This document shows positions 32,605-43,850 of a DNA stretch of 64,000 nucleotides, one piece after another. Within the stretch, counting starts at the first letter, position 1, and every line of letters starts with the position of its first letter. The notes beneath the pieces were generated by a model. The model was given only the letters and a program-made list of their open reading frames with translations. It ran no database searches and had not been told where the DNA came from. The translations under genes were made by a program, and so were the position numbers. This stretch comes from Macrostomum hystrix. Taxonomy: Eukaryota > Platyhelminthes > Macrostomidae. Where the stretch lies: assembly GCA_950097015.1 (NCBI GenBank), contig CATNEN010000029.1, positions 4,545,501 through 4,609,500 on the forward strand. Reading direction: 5' to 3'.

Positions 32605-35600
32605 TCACTCGAGAGCCTCCGTCCGCTTCTGGGCCACGCGGTCCTGGCGCCGCTTCCTGGCCTCCTTGGCGCGGGTGCGCCTGGCCTCGGCCTGGTCCAT
32701 GAGCTGCTTGGTGCGGGCTCGCTCGGCCTTCTTCCTGTGGATGTGCTCTAACCAGGATGCGCTTGTTCTTGAAGCCGTTACCTTTGCAGCTGACGTACAG
32801 CTGGTGGTAAAGGTGCTTGTCGATCTTCTTGGCCTCGCGGTAGCGCTTGAGAAGGCGGCGAAGGACGCGCATTCTGCGCATCCACAGAACCTTCTCAGGC
32901 ATGCGAGCGTTGGCCGTACCCTTGCGCTTACCCTGGCCCATGTGGCGACCTTTGCGCCTGGCGATTAAATTCTTGCGACAGCGGGCGCGGGAATGGACAG
33001 CGACCGGCTTGCGAATGATCAGGCCGTCCTTCACCAGCTTGCGAATATTCTGCCGGCTGTTGGCATTGGCAATCTCGCTGTTCTCATTGGGATCTAGCCA
33101 GATCTTGGCCTTGCCGCACTTCAGCACAGCGGCGGCTAGTCTCTTCTGCAGACGGAGGTTGCTAATGAGAGAAGGCGGGATGGGCGGAAAACACAGGTGT
33201 CAGCTTGAAGCTTGCGAATTATATATGCTCTTTTGGAATATTATATTGCATAGTCCTTCCATTAAGCAAACACTACAAACCACACATTAACAAGTGTATT
33301 TCCTAGAACAGCGGTTCTCAACCTTTTATTCAGGCGACCCTAATTTATTCCCATGCATCTTTTTTGTTTGTTTGCGACCCCTATAATAAGCATGCGACCA
33401 TGCGATAGCCAGCGAACTTTGGTGTGGAGAAGTAGGGAACTGTGCTCAGCCTCCATTTCCTCGCACAGCGCTGTGAACAGTCGATGATTCAGAGGTCAGA
33501 TTTTGATGAAGTTCACCACGGAAACGTCTGTCAGCTGACAAGTCTTTGGCTGCCAGTGCTTCACGATGGATGAAGCAATGTGTCCAGCTAGCGTCAGGCG
33601 TGACATCCTGGATGCGTTTCACAGCACCACTGTTCTTTCCTGTGCACGCTGCCTGTGCACGCTGGTTCAGTGATACCAACTGATGGAATTTGACGCCTTA
33701 ACTTCTCCATAAAGTATACTCGCGTGGCTTAGTCGCAACTTCAGGGTGCTATGTTTGCAGATGGCGCTTGAGTTTTTTTGGTTTCATTGACTCCTTTGAC
33801 AATAATGTGACTTCGCAGATAACACATTGTGGTTTTTCATTTGCAGTTGTGAAACCGAACTCAAGAAATGCTTCATTATAACTGCACTTAGGTGAGTTTG
33901 CAGACGATGCCATTAACAACAGATGAGATTGAATATCTAAATAGATGCCTCTCTAATCCTAATCTAACCCTAATCCTAAGCAGGTTATTGTGCCTCCAAT
34001 CGGCTAAGCCAAAAGGAATGGGAATGCATTTAAATGTGGGGGTGGATTGTTGAGAGGAGTTCCTCCTCTGGGTAAGGAGTTGTGATTGTTCGTTTTAAGC
34101 TCGCTGGGGTAACAAGGTAAAAGGGAGACAGAGAAGGAAAGTTTGTTTTGCTTGTCGTGTGGTGTCGTGTGACTCAGCCCATATCTAGCAGAACAGGCTT
34201 AGCTTGCGACTGCGTGCATATTTTTTGTTGCGACTTCAAGTTGAGTGCTAGGCCACTAGTGCTATAGCCATTGCAATGTAGCTAACAGCCTTTGACTTAC
34301 TTTTACTTTTACTAAGAATGTTTTACTCTAATATCTCTAAAGGGATTCTTCCCCAATAAAAAATACATGTTTTTTTCTTTTTGCTGCAACCCCCAGAAAA
34401 TGGTCACACAACCCCACTGGGGGTTGCGACCCACAGGTTGAGAACCACTGTCCTAGAATATTCTTTAATGTATGCTTGTGTTTTACTTTTTTTAATTAAA
34501 AAGAAAAAATATAAACAAACTAATTTTGATCCAGAAAATCCAAACCTAGACCTACACAATAAACCAACACAGTTTTTAACTTTTAGTATAGTTGACAAAC
34601 AAACATACAAGATTTTCATTTTTTGTATATTAGATGTAGCTAATTTTTATTTAACAACATGAGATGATTAAACTTATCAATTAGTGTATTTTTTCTAAAA
34701 ATGTAATAGATGGTCAGATATAATTTGTCAAAGTATTTCAATAGGGTATTATATATCAAAAGAGGGGTTTTAGAGTGAAACTTAACAACCTAATAATTTA
34801 ACCTAATTTGTCAGCATAGTAATCCTATTCAATGTAAAATCGAAATTTAGTACTTTAATACTGATTGTTAATAGAAAAAAATAGATTCCATAGTGTAGAT
34901 AACGAAAAAATGAATTATATACTTTTAGAATTTTTTAAATCCAATTAAAAAATGAAAAGTTATCGCAATTATTTTGTTTTCCAAGTCAAAATCTATCCAG
35001 TCACCTGGATCACAGCCCCTAATGGGAAAAATACATTACGAAAACATTTAAAATGTTGATCAAAAATTGTTTAACTTTTTTATTAATTGACCAATTTTGA
35101 TGAGTGAGGTGTCTTTTAACTCAGACAAGCAAGATCTGTAACACAAGAAAACCAAAAATATGGAATTTTTTTATTTCTCACTGGAGCTCCTACAATAAGT
35201 ATCCAGGATACATTGCAAGGGCTTCTTTGCAGTATAAACTTAATGAAGTATATTAAGTGTCAATATTATCTAGTATGTTTCATGCATATGGATTATGTAT
35301 AACCTTCCATTTAATTTCCATAAATCGGAAAAACGATGGTATAGAATACAAAACAGTAACTTTTAAATCTAGCAAATCTAGCTAGCTGAAAAGTAGAACT
35401 GCTTGTTTAGATAGCTTAAAGCATTTTGCAGATAATCAATTCATCCATATTACTTTTTAGCAAAACATTGGTTGGCTGCTAATTATTTATATATATATAT
35501 ATATAATGCATACATACTATTGCTATAATATCATTCTATATGAATTAGCCTAATAGTATTTTTATTAAAACTTGCTAAAATAAAATATCTGCTAGCAATC

Positions 35601-35689
35601 ACAAGATGCCCAATGAGTCACAACGGAGACGATTTAGACACATTGGTCAGTAAATATAAGATAAATATATTATTAGTTTCTTACCTCAT
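32605..35689 (-). CDS. RPL19: Ribosomal protein eL19 (RPL19), two exons, with a one-base frame break
   Basis: Large-subunit ribosomal protein eL19. Exon 2 (33161 to 32605) encodes the hallmark blocks [58 protein letters not shown] and [20 protein letters not shown]. Exon 1 is the tiny ATGAG|gtaag at 35689-35685; with acceptor cattag at 33162 it gives M-S-N-L-R-L. Retention of an intron argues against a processed pseudogene. After FKNKRIL the frame breaks near 32749-32752: one extra base in CTGGTTAGAGCAC. Beyond it the expected EHIH...DQAEARR...KEARKRR tail reads in the next frame to a stop at 32605. With the extra base ignored, length is about 186 residues against about 196 in vertebrates. 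This is likely a sequencing or assembly error, or less likely a damaged allele. Confidence 0.9.
33309..34450 (-). mobile_element. hAT-type DNA element with ZBED5-like remnants
   Basis: Lies in the RPL19 intron. Terminal inverted repeats CAGCGGTTCTCAACCT at the left and AGGTTGAGAACCACTG at the right are flanked by a perfect 8-bp duplication, TCCTAGAA (33301-33308 and 34451-34458), the hAT signature. On the minus strand, 33446-33679 keeps [17 protein letters not shown], a motif of ZBED5-like hAT transposase relatives. The rest of the transposase is missing or degraded, so the copy is non-autonomous. Confidence 0.92.
34459..35684 (-). other. Remainder of the RPL19 intron
   Basis: Very AT-rich, with an (AT)n tract at 35485-35505. 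No other feature seen. Confidence 0.5.
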
Positions 35690-35712
35690 CCTGAAAGACT
35701 GACAACTACCTC
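35685..35712 (-). CDS. RPL19: RPL19 exon 1 and short 5' leader
   Basis: Minus strand reads GTCAGTCTTTCAGG, then ATGAG and the donor gtaagaaac. The CTTTC just before the ATG resembles the 5' TOP start of ribosomal-protein mRNAs; it could equally be a trans-splice acceptor (CTTTCAG) if this lineage uses spliced leaders. The CDS part is only 5 bp (35685-35689). Confidence 0.75.
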
Positions 35713-37387
35713 TTGACTAAGCAATTCTTTAGTTATGTTTGTCTTGTGCTTATCAACAGAAAGTAAGTTTTCGAACTGTGCAAATTCACATATTGCAGAG
35801 TGCCACGATTTAAAATAAAATTGTGCCAGAAACTGTTATTCTAATTAGTGAATTAAAACGCTGAAGAAAACATGCTAGCCCAGTAAAATGTACTACACTG
35901 TTATATTGCTATCTTTATAAAGTAATAATTTGAAAGCTTTGTTTATACTATATTGTTGTTGCAATTCAAAGTCGTACATTTTAAAAGCATTTGCTGACAA
36001 AGCAACGGATAATTGATCTAAAACGTTAAGTAATACTGTAGCGGACCTAAAAGCGAAGATTTCGGTATGTCGATTCGGAGCTCTAAAGTTATCCAACGTC
36101 TCTCACGTACTTTGCCATGCCACTTGACCATCGTTTCCCCAAACCCTTGTTGGCTTAGTTATCGTCTATGGTCCTTATAGTCTGACGCACAGTTGCGACT
36201 TAGATGAAGTCACTTGTATGCGCGAGTTTGGTTGTTTAACTTTCTGCTCGCAAGCTAGAGAGCTACACACAAATATATGCTCGATTTCTGATCCTCTACA
36301 ATACTGTCAATAAAAACACAATCTTAATATCCAAGAGTACATAAACTAACACAAACTCTGCCCACCACCACTATCGCAAATTTAATATGCTGCTGTAGCA
36401 TAAACGTGATTTTGACATGTAAATGTATAAGGTTTAAACACAATAAGTGCGTCAAGTCCCTGGAAAGATCAAGAACGGCAGCCATTTACAGACCAAGATC
36501 TGCTTTTGGTTTCTTTACCTTCGTAAACCACTCATAGCCACAGGTGTTCAGCCTCCACACTCAGTATTTGGGCGATCGCAATTACGATTAAGTTTTGTTT
36601 GAGCTCCATCTCGGTGGTGCAGATTTCAGCACTTAAATTTAATTTTAAACAGCCAGTTTGGAAATGCAAGCTGGATACATGTAAAACGGGCCCTAATTGG
36701 GTTATTTTGATAAGATCTTTTCTGTACTTTGTCACTGTTTCTTTTCAGGGAGCAGTCCAAGTCCTTGAGAGCAGGACAGGAGGCCATCTATATACAACTT
36801 TCTCTAAAATAAGTCTTGAAAAATTACAAGTTGTAGAATGCCACTGGCGGAATAGCCTTGATAATACACTTCTGTACTAAATTCGATTTGAGCCAACATA
36901 GAAATCTCAGCAGCTTGTTTAATATAGAGTACATGCAAGTGTGTTTTCCCAGAAGAGTTGGCCCAATGAGCGCAAAAGCAGCAAGTAAATAACAGATAAA
37001 TAGAGCTGATAAATCACACTGATTTGAATTTGCCACGAAGGCGGCCTCGTTATAATGGACTGCAGTGTCGCCTCCAAATTGCTAAATAAGTTTTTGGCAC
37101 TTTCCCTGCTGATAATGCGAACGTTTCGTCGAGCTAGGCTGTACAATTGGTGCCACTGCTGCTGCATAATGAGGATTTGGGGCAACTCCAATCTCTGTAG
37201 AATGAAGCAACACCCTTCTGACCCAACCAATCAGGGAACTGCTCAATTTGATTGCTGCTGCGCATCGCACAGAACGCACAGACACATACACAGATCAAAG
37301 TAGGAATCGACCGATCACCACAGAATTCTGCCTCCGTGTATAGCTATAGCGTTGACGCCTCTAATGTCTCCATCTCTATGCCTCTGC
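35713..37387. promoter_or_regulatory. Divergent intergenic region between RPL19 (-) and the CARP gene (+)
   Basis: Head-to-head spacing of about 1.7 kb, so it must hold both promoters. I see no TATA box or CpG-rich block that places either start site. Short open frames here have no recognisable domain. Confidence 0.4.
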
Positions 37388-37433
37388 ATGGTCAGTGTAG
37401 CAGTTATTCTATGGCTAAAGCTGATGCCTTCAG
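37388..37433 (+). CDS. CA10: CARP exon 1: signal peptide
   Basis: ATG at 37388; 15 codons plus one base; donor CCTTCAG|gtgagc. Hydrophobic VAVILWLKL core; the cleavage site SALA-V lies just after the junction. Confidence 0.8.
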
Positions 37434-40400
37434 GTGAGCTGCGAATCGCAATTAATTCTTGAACAGTAAGAAATAAATAGCATTTTAAACACCATTTCAG
37501 CGCTGGCAGTTTGGAAGGACGAAAACTGGAACTCCCAACTGGACGACTGGTGGCACTATAAGATTGGCGTGATTGGCGGTGCGTGCATGATGCTTGTGCT
37601 GATATGCCCCAGGTCAGCGGGATTTCTGAGATTTCTGTGGAAGTGGGATATCTGGAAGTGGGATATCTGGAAGTGGGATATCTGGAAGTGGGATATCTGG
37701 AAGTGGGATTCCTGGAAGTGGGATATCTGGAAGTGGGATATCTGGAAGTGGGATATCTGGAAGTGGGATATCTGGAAGTGGGATTCCTGGAAGTGGGATA
37801 TCTGGAAGTGGGATATCTGGAAGTAGGATTCCTGGAAGTGGGATATCTGGAAGTGGGATATCTGGAAGTGGGATATCTGGAAGTGGGCCATCTGGAAGTG
37901 GGATATCTGGAAGTGGGATATCTGGAAGTGGGATATCTGGAAGTGGGATTCCTGGAAGTGGGATATCTGGAAGTGGGATATCTGGAAGTGGGATATCTGG
38001 AAGTGGGATATCTGGAAGTGGGATATCTGGAAGTGGGATTCCTGGAAGTGGGATATCTGGAAGTGGGATATCTGGAAGTAGGATTCCTGGAAGTGGGATA
38101 TCTGGAAGTGGGATATCTGGAAGTGGGATATCTGGAAGTGGGATATCTGGAAGTGGGATATCTGGAAGTGGGATATCTGGAAGTGGGATATATCTGGAAG
38201 TGGGATATCTGGAAGTGGGATATCTGGAAGTGGGATATCTGGAAGTGGGATATCTGGAAGTGGGATATCTGGAAGTGGGATATCTGGAAGTGGGACATCT
38301 GGAAGTGGGATATCTGGAAGTGGGACATCTGGAAGTGGGATTCCTGGAAGTGGGATATCTGGAAGTGGGATTCCTGGAAGTGGGATATCTGGAAGTGGGA
38401 TATCTGGAAGTGGGATATCTGGAAGTGGGATTCCTGGAAGTGGGATATCTGGAAGTGGGATATCTGGAAGTAGGATTCCTGGAAGTGGGATATCTGGAAG
38501 TGGGATATCTGGAAGTGGGATATCTGGAAGTGGGACATCTGGAAGTGGGATATCTGGAAGTGGGATATCTGGAAGTGGGATATCTGGAAGTGGGATTCCT
38601 GGAAGTGGGATATCTGGAAGTGGGATATCTGGAAGTGGGATATCTGGAAGTGGGATATCTGGAAGTGGGATTCCTGGAAGTGGGATATCTGGAAGTGGGA
38701 TATCTGGAAGTAGGATTCCTGGAAGTGGGATATCTGGAAGTGGGATATCTGGAAGTGGGATATCTGGAAGTGGGATATCTGGAAGTGGGATATCTGGAAG
38801 TGGGATATCTGGAAGTGGGATATCTGGAAGTGGGATATCTGGAAGTGGGATATCTGGAAGTGGGATATCTGGAAGTGGGATATCTGGAAGTGGGATATCT
38901 GGAAGTGGGATATCTGGAAGTGGGATATCTGGAAGTGGGATATCTGGAAGTGGGACATCTGGAAGTGGGATATCTGGAAGTGGGACATCTGGAAGTGGGA
39001 TTCCTGGAAGTGGGATATCTGGAAGTGGGATTCCTGGAAGTGGGATATCTGGAAGTGGGATATCTGGAAGTGGAATTCCTGGAAGTGGGATATCTGGAAG
39101 TGGGATATCTGGAAGTGGGATATCTGGAAGTGGGGTTCCTGGAAGTGAGATATCTGGAAGTGGGACATCTGGAAGTGGGACATCTGGAAGTGGGATATCT
39201 GGAAGTGGGATATCTGGAAGTGGGATTCCTGGAAGTGGGATATCTGGAAGTGGGATATCTGGAAGTGGGATATCTGGAAGTGGGACATCTGGAAGTGGGA
39301 TATCTGGAAGTGGGATATCTGGAAGTGGGACATCTGGAAGTGGGATATCTGGAAGTGGGATATCTGGAAGTGGGATATCTGGAAGTGGGATATCTGGAAG
39401 TGGGATATATGGAAGTGGGACATAATGAGGAATTCGCATCCCAGCTCCCATCGCAATCGCAACTCCAGGCCCAGATCAGTGGGGTCGGCGAGCCTACATG
39501 TCCTACAACACCTGGCACGTGTGTCACCTGGGCAGGCATCAGTCGCCAATTAACGTCGCCACGGCTAATTTAGTATTCGACTCGAACCTCGGACCTCTAG
39601 TCTTTGTTGGCGCAGATAGACCCGTGAGACTGGTTCTAAAGATTCTAAATGAGCCTTGAATTTTTTAACAAACAACTCATTCCTTAAATTTAGAGCCGCG
39701 TGTCAGTCACTAACACAGGAACAGACATTACGCTGAGGTTCGAATCTGGTCGGGCTTTCGCATCGGGCGGTCCGCTATCCTACAATTATTCTATATTTGG
39801 CGCTCTGGTCAAATTCGGGTCCAGTGACAGACGCGGCTCCGACCACCGGATCGACGCCGGTGCTTTTCCAGGCGAGGTGAGAGCTGCATAACACCTGGAA
39901 ATTTGCATAACTTGCATCATAGCTGGTCAGGCTATCAGACCTCACTCATACACCCGTTAACGTACTTTTGAAAGAGTAAGATATGATCAATTATCAATTT
40001 CAGCTTCAATTTTACGCCTTCAATTCTGATTTGCATGCTGATTTTCCTAGCGCCTTGGCCTCAGCCAACGGGATTGCAGCTATTTCTGCATTTTTAAAGG
40101 TAAAATCCAATGCTCATCTTTGTAAGCACGAATCATAACCTTAACTAGCTTTACCTCTGCAATGTGAATTGTGTGATTTATGTTTTAGATTGAAGCTGCA
40201 TCAACAAAGGACGTCGCGGCACTGATTGAAGCCACTAAAAAAACTGTTTTAAAAGGTTCACTTACTTTTCAGCTGTCTCCTAGACCTGCTGACACAGATT
40301 CTATGACCACTCCTAGACCTGCTGACACAGATTCTATGACCACTCCTAGACCTGCTGACACAGATTCTATGACCACTCCTAGACCTGCTGACACAGATTC

Positions 40401-43400
40401 TATGACCACTCCTAGACCTGCTGACACAGATTCTCTGACCACTCCTAGACCTGCTGACACAGATTCTATGACCACTCCTAGACCTGCTGACACAGATTCT
40501 ATGACCACTCCTAGACCTGCTGACACAGATTCTATGACCACTCCTAGACCTGCTGACACAGATTCTATGACCACTCCTAGACCTGCTGACACAGATTCCC
40601 TGACCACTCCTAGACCTGCTGACACAGATTCCCTGACCACTCCTAGACTTGCTGACACAGATTCCCTGACCACTCCTAGACCTGCTGACACAGATTCCCT
40701 GACCACTCCTTGACCTGCTGACACAGATTCCCTGACCACTCCTAGACCTGCTGACACAGATTCCCTGACCACTCCTAGACCTGCTGACACAGATTCCCTG
40801 ACCACTCATTGACCTGCTGACACAGATTCTATGACCACTCCTAGACCTGCTGACACAGATTCTCTGACAGCTCCTAGACATGCTGACAACAGATTCTATG
40901 ACAACTCCTAGACCTACTGACACAGATTCCCTGACCACTCCTAGACCTGCTGACACAGATTCTCTGACCACTCCTAGACCTGCTGACACAGATTCTCTGA
41001 CAACTCCTAGACCTGCTGACACAGATTCTCTGACAACTCCTAGACCTGCTGACACAGATTCTCTGACAACTCCTAGACCTGCTGACACAGATTCCCTGAC
41101 AACTCCTAGACATGCTGACACAGATTCCCTGACCACTCCTAGACCTGCTGACACAGATTCTCTGACAACTCCTAGACTGACTGAACCAGACACAGCTGTC
41201 TAATACCCCATTAACTCTAAGAGCCAAAGAATTTAGCGTTTTTTAGTGGCACGCTACTAGCATAAGTAGGGCATTAAGCATCAGATACATAAAGTATATT
41301 TATGAAAACTAGCTTCATAAGCATCAGCTAGGGCACGACACTTCCAAAGGCCGTGTACAACTATACTGAGCAGTGCTGAGCAGTGACTTGCTCAACAACA
41401 AAAATGTCTCCATTTGGTCTGAGATTTGAACTCCCGACCTCTCGATCAGAAAACCGCTAGGCTACAAGCGAAAGTGCAACCACAGTGGGATCGCCTCCTA
41501 TCCGCCTCTTCCGTAGGCAATCGCGTGGAAATTTCCGGCATAATTTTGAAGAACTTGCTGCCAGATTCAACTGAGTACATCACTTACGAGGGCTCGCTAC
41601 CATTTCCCGGCTGCTACGAGTCTGTGACTTGGCTCATTCTCAACCGGCCCCTGGCGGTCACGGCCGGTCAGGTGAGGCTGTTTTAGCAAAAGCCGACTAA
41701 GAAAAACTGATCAATTTCTAGCGGATGTACTTTCCGCATGCAATTAGCATAATTAGGATTCAATAGTAGAGAATACGTGGCGCTTCCAAGCTTGATCCAA
41801 CTGACGAGAGATTGTTAGTGCCAAAAGTCTTATTGATGGATGCCAGAGTTTAAAAGTGCAACCGATAGAATCATTTCATAGCTGCTAGAGTGCAAACTGT
41901 GAACCCAACATAGAAGGAAAATTCTGTGAGAAATATCTCTTTTCTAAACGAGTTTTTTCAAACAAAATGTTTGACACAACAAAATAAAATTCCTGACACA
42001 TTGAAATAAAATTCCTGACACAATGAAATCGCATTTCTGACACTATAAAAACACATTACTGACACAATTATTCGCAATTCTGACACAATGAAATGTCAAT
42101 TCTGATACAATGAAAAGTCAATTCTGACACAATGAAATATCAATTCTGACACAATGAAATGTCAATTCTGACACAATGAAATATCAATTCTGACACAATG
42201 AAATGTCAATTCTGACACAATGAAATATCAATTCTGACACAATGAAATGTCAATTCTGACACAATGAAATATCAATTCTGACACATTACGAACACTTTCC
42301 TGACACAATCAAATTTCATTGATGACACAAAGAAGTAAAATTTCTGACACAATTCAATATCATATCTGGTGCAATAAAAATTTTACTGACACATTGAAAT
42401 AACATTTCTAAAAGAATAGATACTCACTTTTTCAGTTGGAGACGCTGAGAAAACTGCGTATTTCAAGTGTTCCATCATCAGCTTTTATGTCTGATAACTG
42501 GCGACCAACCCAGCCTGTACACAAGCGCAGCGTGCGGACCAATATTAGGCTGAGGAGTCGACTGCACGATAAGGTAATTATTCTATATTCTTTGTAGAAC
42601 TACTAATACAGTGTATTTTTAAAACAAATGTTTTCCTGATTTAAGCTCGTGTTATCACAATATTCCAACCGTGTTCTCATGATTCCAACCGGTGTTCTCG
42701 TGATTCCAACCGGTGTTCTCATGATTCCAACCGGTGTTCTCATGATTCCAACCGGTGTTCTCATGATTCCAACCGTGTTCTCATGATTCCAACCGGTGTT
42801 CTCATGATTCCAACCGGTGTTCTCATGATTCCAACCGGTGTTCTCATGATTCCAACCGGTGTTCTCATGATTCCAACAGGTGTTCTCATAATTCCAACAT
42901 CTGTTCTCATAATTCTAGCTGTGTTCTCATAATTCTAGCTGTGTTCTCATAATTCTAGCTGTGTTCTCATAATTCTAGTTGTGTTCTCATAATTCTAGCT
43001 GTGTTCTCATAATTCTAGCTGTGTTCTCATAATTCTAGCTGTGTTCTCATAATTCTAGCATGTGTTCTCATGGTTCCAACCGGTGTTCTCATGATTCCAA
43101 CCGGTGTTCTCATGATTCCAACAGGTGTTCTCATAATTCCAACATCTGTTCTCATAATTCTAGCTGTGTTCTCATAATTCTAGCTGTGTTCTCATAATTC
43201 TAACAGGTGTTCTCATAATTCTAACAGGTGTTCTCATAATTCTAACAGGTGTTCTCATAATTCTAACAGGTGTTCTCATAATTCTAACAGGTGTTCTTAG
43301 CCAAAATCTTTATTGTTATCTTAAATTTTTTATCAATGTCACTTTCAGATCGATACATGTGAAACCTCAACGCCCCAATACTTTCATAGTGAGTCAATAA

Positions 43401-43505
43401 TAATTTTCTGTTTCCAACTTGGTCCAAATAAAATAATTAAATAATAATATGAAATCACTAGACAACTATAATCTGACAATTTCAGTCGGATGGCCAGAAG
43501 ATTAA
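37388..43505 (+). CDS. CA10: Secreted acatalytic carbonic anhydrase-related protein (CA10/11-like), ten exons
   Basis: Exons 37388-37433, 37501-37578, 39469-39623, 39694-39876, 40004-40099, 40189-40255, 41469-41671, 42436-42573, 43349-43388 and 43486-43505 join in frame to 341 codons plus stop (human CA10 is 328). Residues 1-18 are a signal peptide (MVSVAVILWLKLMPSALA). Then come WWHYKIG, the RHQSPINV motif, the alpha-CA core, TYEGSLPFPGCYESVTW and SDNWRPTQPVHKR, all as in CARP X/XI. The three zinc histidines are Leu131, Lys133 and Ala159, so no CO2 hydration is expected. Family members are secreted neuronal glycoproteins, some of which bind neurexin. Introns 2, 6, 7 and 8 hold arrays. Weak points are the exon 6 donor, the exon 7 acceptor and the short C-terminus (exons 9-10). 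Confidence 0.88.
37501..37578 (+). CDS. CA10: CARP exon 2
   Basis: Acceptor caccatttcag, donor ATTGGCG|gtgcgt. Encodes LAVWKDENWNSQLDDWWHYK, matching the WWxYKE entry to the CA domain of CARPs. Confidence 0.85.
37636..39424 (+). repeat. 15-bp minisatellite in CARP intron 2 (about 119 copies)
   Basis: Unit GGAAGTGGGATATCT, with CC-for-AT (GGATTCCT), GGGACATCT and GTAGGATT variants. A long block from about 37860 to 38160 recurs with the same order of variants further on, showing segmental copying. It starts about 55 bp after the donor and fills almost the whole intron. All reading frames are open because the period is a multiple of three and lacks stops. Confidence 0.97.
39469..39623 (+). CDS. 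CA10: CARP exon 3
   Basis: Acceptor cgcaactccag, donor AGACCC|gtgaga. Encodes PDQWGRRAYMSYNTWHVC, then HLGRHQSPINV, the conserved QSPINI-type CA motif, and LVFDSNLGPL. Confidence 0.9.
39694..39876 (+). CDS. CA10: CARP exon 4: beta core with lost zinc ligands
   Basis: Acceptor ccttaaatttag, donor GGCGAG|gtgaga. Residues 94-154. SGGPLSYNYSIFGALVKFGS occupies the place of the QFHFHWGS strand; the two His ligands are Leu131 and Lys133. SDHRIDAGAFPGE follows as in CARPs. Confidence 0.9.
40004..40099 (+). CDS. CA10: CARP exon 5: third ligand strand
   Basis: Acceptor atcaatttcag, donor TTAAAG|gtaaaa. LQFYAFNSDLHADFPSAL, then ANGIAAISAFLK. The third zinc His (VHWN in active enzymes) is Ala159. Confidence 0.9.
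40189..40255 (+). CDS. CA10: CARP exon 6
   Basis: Acceptor tatgttttag. Encodes IEAASTKDVAALIEATKKTV and LK, with a weak donor AAAAG|gttcac at 40255/40256. If the donor is skipped, the frame stays open into the adjacent 33-bp array up to 40712. Confidence 0.7.
40276..41185 (+). repeat. 33-bp minisatellite (about 27 copies), open in frame with CARP exon 6
   Basis: Unit CCTGCTGACACAGATTCTAT followed by GACCACTCCTAGA. On the plus strand it encodes PADTDSMTTPR repeats that continue exon 6 in frame until CCTTGA at 40710. A second TGA variant lies near 40811. It starts about 20 bp after the putative donor. Confidence 0.95.
41335..41470 (-). mobile_element. tRNA-derived SINE fragment abutting CARP exon 7
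   Basis: The minus strand starts GCTTGTAGCCTAGCGGTT (A-box region), then TCGGGAGTTCAAATCTC (B box). It is a divergent copy whose 5' end coincides with the exon 7 splice acceptor. Confidence 0.65.
41469..41671 (+). CDS. CA10: CARP exon 7
   Basis: Donor GGTCAG|gtgagg. Encodes VEISGIILKNLLPDSTEYIT, then YEGSLPFPGCYESVTWLILN, the strongest CARP match. The acceptor that keeps phase is ggctacaag at 41468, inside the SINE head. The first 15-20 residues are therefore less certain. Confidence 0.85.
41990..42420 (+). repeat. 22-bp minisatellite in CARP intron 7
   Basis: Unit CAATTCTGACACAATGAAAT plus GT or AT. About 10 regular copies at 42060-42290, with degenerate TGACACA units on both sides. Confidence 0.9.
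42436..42573 (+). CDS. CA10: CARP exon 8
   Basis: Acceptor cactttttcag, donor GATAAG|gtaatt. Encodes LETLRKLRISSVPSSAFMSD, then NWRPTQPVHKRSVRTNI, matching the CARP segment SDNFRPVQPLNNRCIRTNI. Confidence 0.9.
42660..43300 (+). repeat. 20/21-bp minisatellite in CARP intron 8
   Basis: Two interleaved unit types, GTTCTCATGATTCCAACCGG plus T and GTTCTCATAATTCTAGCT plus GT, with hybrids (CATAATTCTAACAGGT). A composite GATTCCAACAGG/CATCTG junction occurs twice. It starts about 90 bp after the exon 8 donor. Confidence 0.95.
43349..43505 (+). CDS. CA10: CARP exons 9-10: C-terminus
   Basis: Exon 9 (43349-43388, acceptor cactttcag) encodes IDTCETSTPQYFH. With donor CATA|gtgagt and acceptor gacaatttcag (43485), exon 10 adds IGWPED and stops at 43503-43505. 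Without the last splice, exon 9 reads on for about 19 residues to its own stop. AATAAA signals lie at 43615 and 43662. Confidence 0.6.
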
Positions 43506-43614
43506 GACGTGTCACAATGATGCGGGCCCAATGCATTTGCAGGCATACTCGGCGAGACACCTGTGTGAACACCACTGGCTAATTAGAATGAAATTGCAGT
43601 TTTTATTGCTTGCT

Positions 43615-43667
43615 AATAAAGTACAAAAACTTGCTTCCCATGGTCTGACCGCAGTATGAAAAATAAA
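43615..43667 (+). terminator. Polyadenylation signals of the CARP gene
   Basis: AATAAA at 43615-43620 and 43662-43667, 110-160 bp after the inferred stop. Confidence 0.55.
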
Positions 43668-43708
43668 GTTAATTACGACTTTGCTAATCGGTGAGAATAT
43701 TATGAAAG

Positions 43709-43728
43709 GCCAGATATTATTATTATTA

Positions 43729-43818
<90 letters not shown>

Positions 43819-43850
43819 TATTATTTTTATTATTTTTATTATTGGGTGCT
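43709..43850. repeat. (TTA)n microsatellite
   Basis: About 140 bp of TTATTA with a few TTTTTA interruptions. The polyleucine frame is an artefact. Confidence 0.97.

Noticed and set aside
32605..33161. RPL19 as a processed pseudogene
   Set aside because: A consensus acceptor at its 5' edge and a matching ATGAG|gtaag exon 2.5 kb away show a retained intron.
37315..39573. Frames of 450-744 codons across the 15-bp array
   Set aside because: The array lies in a CARP intron; the period of 15 keeps all frames open on both strands.
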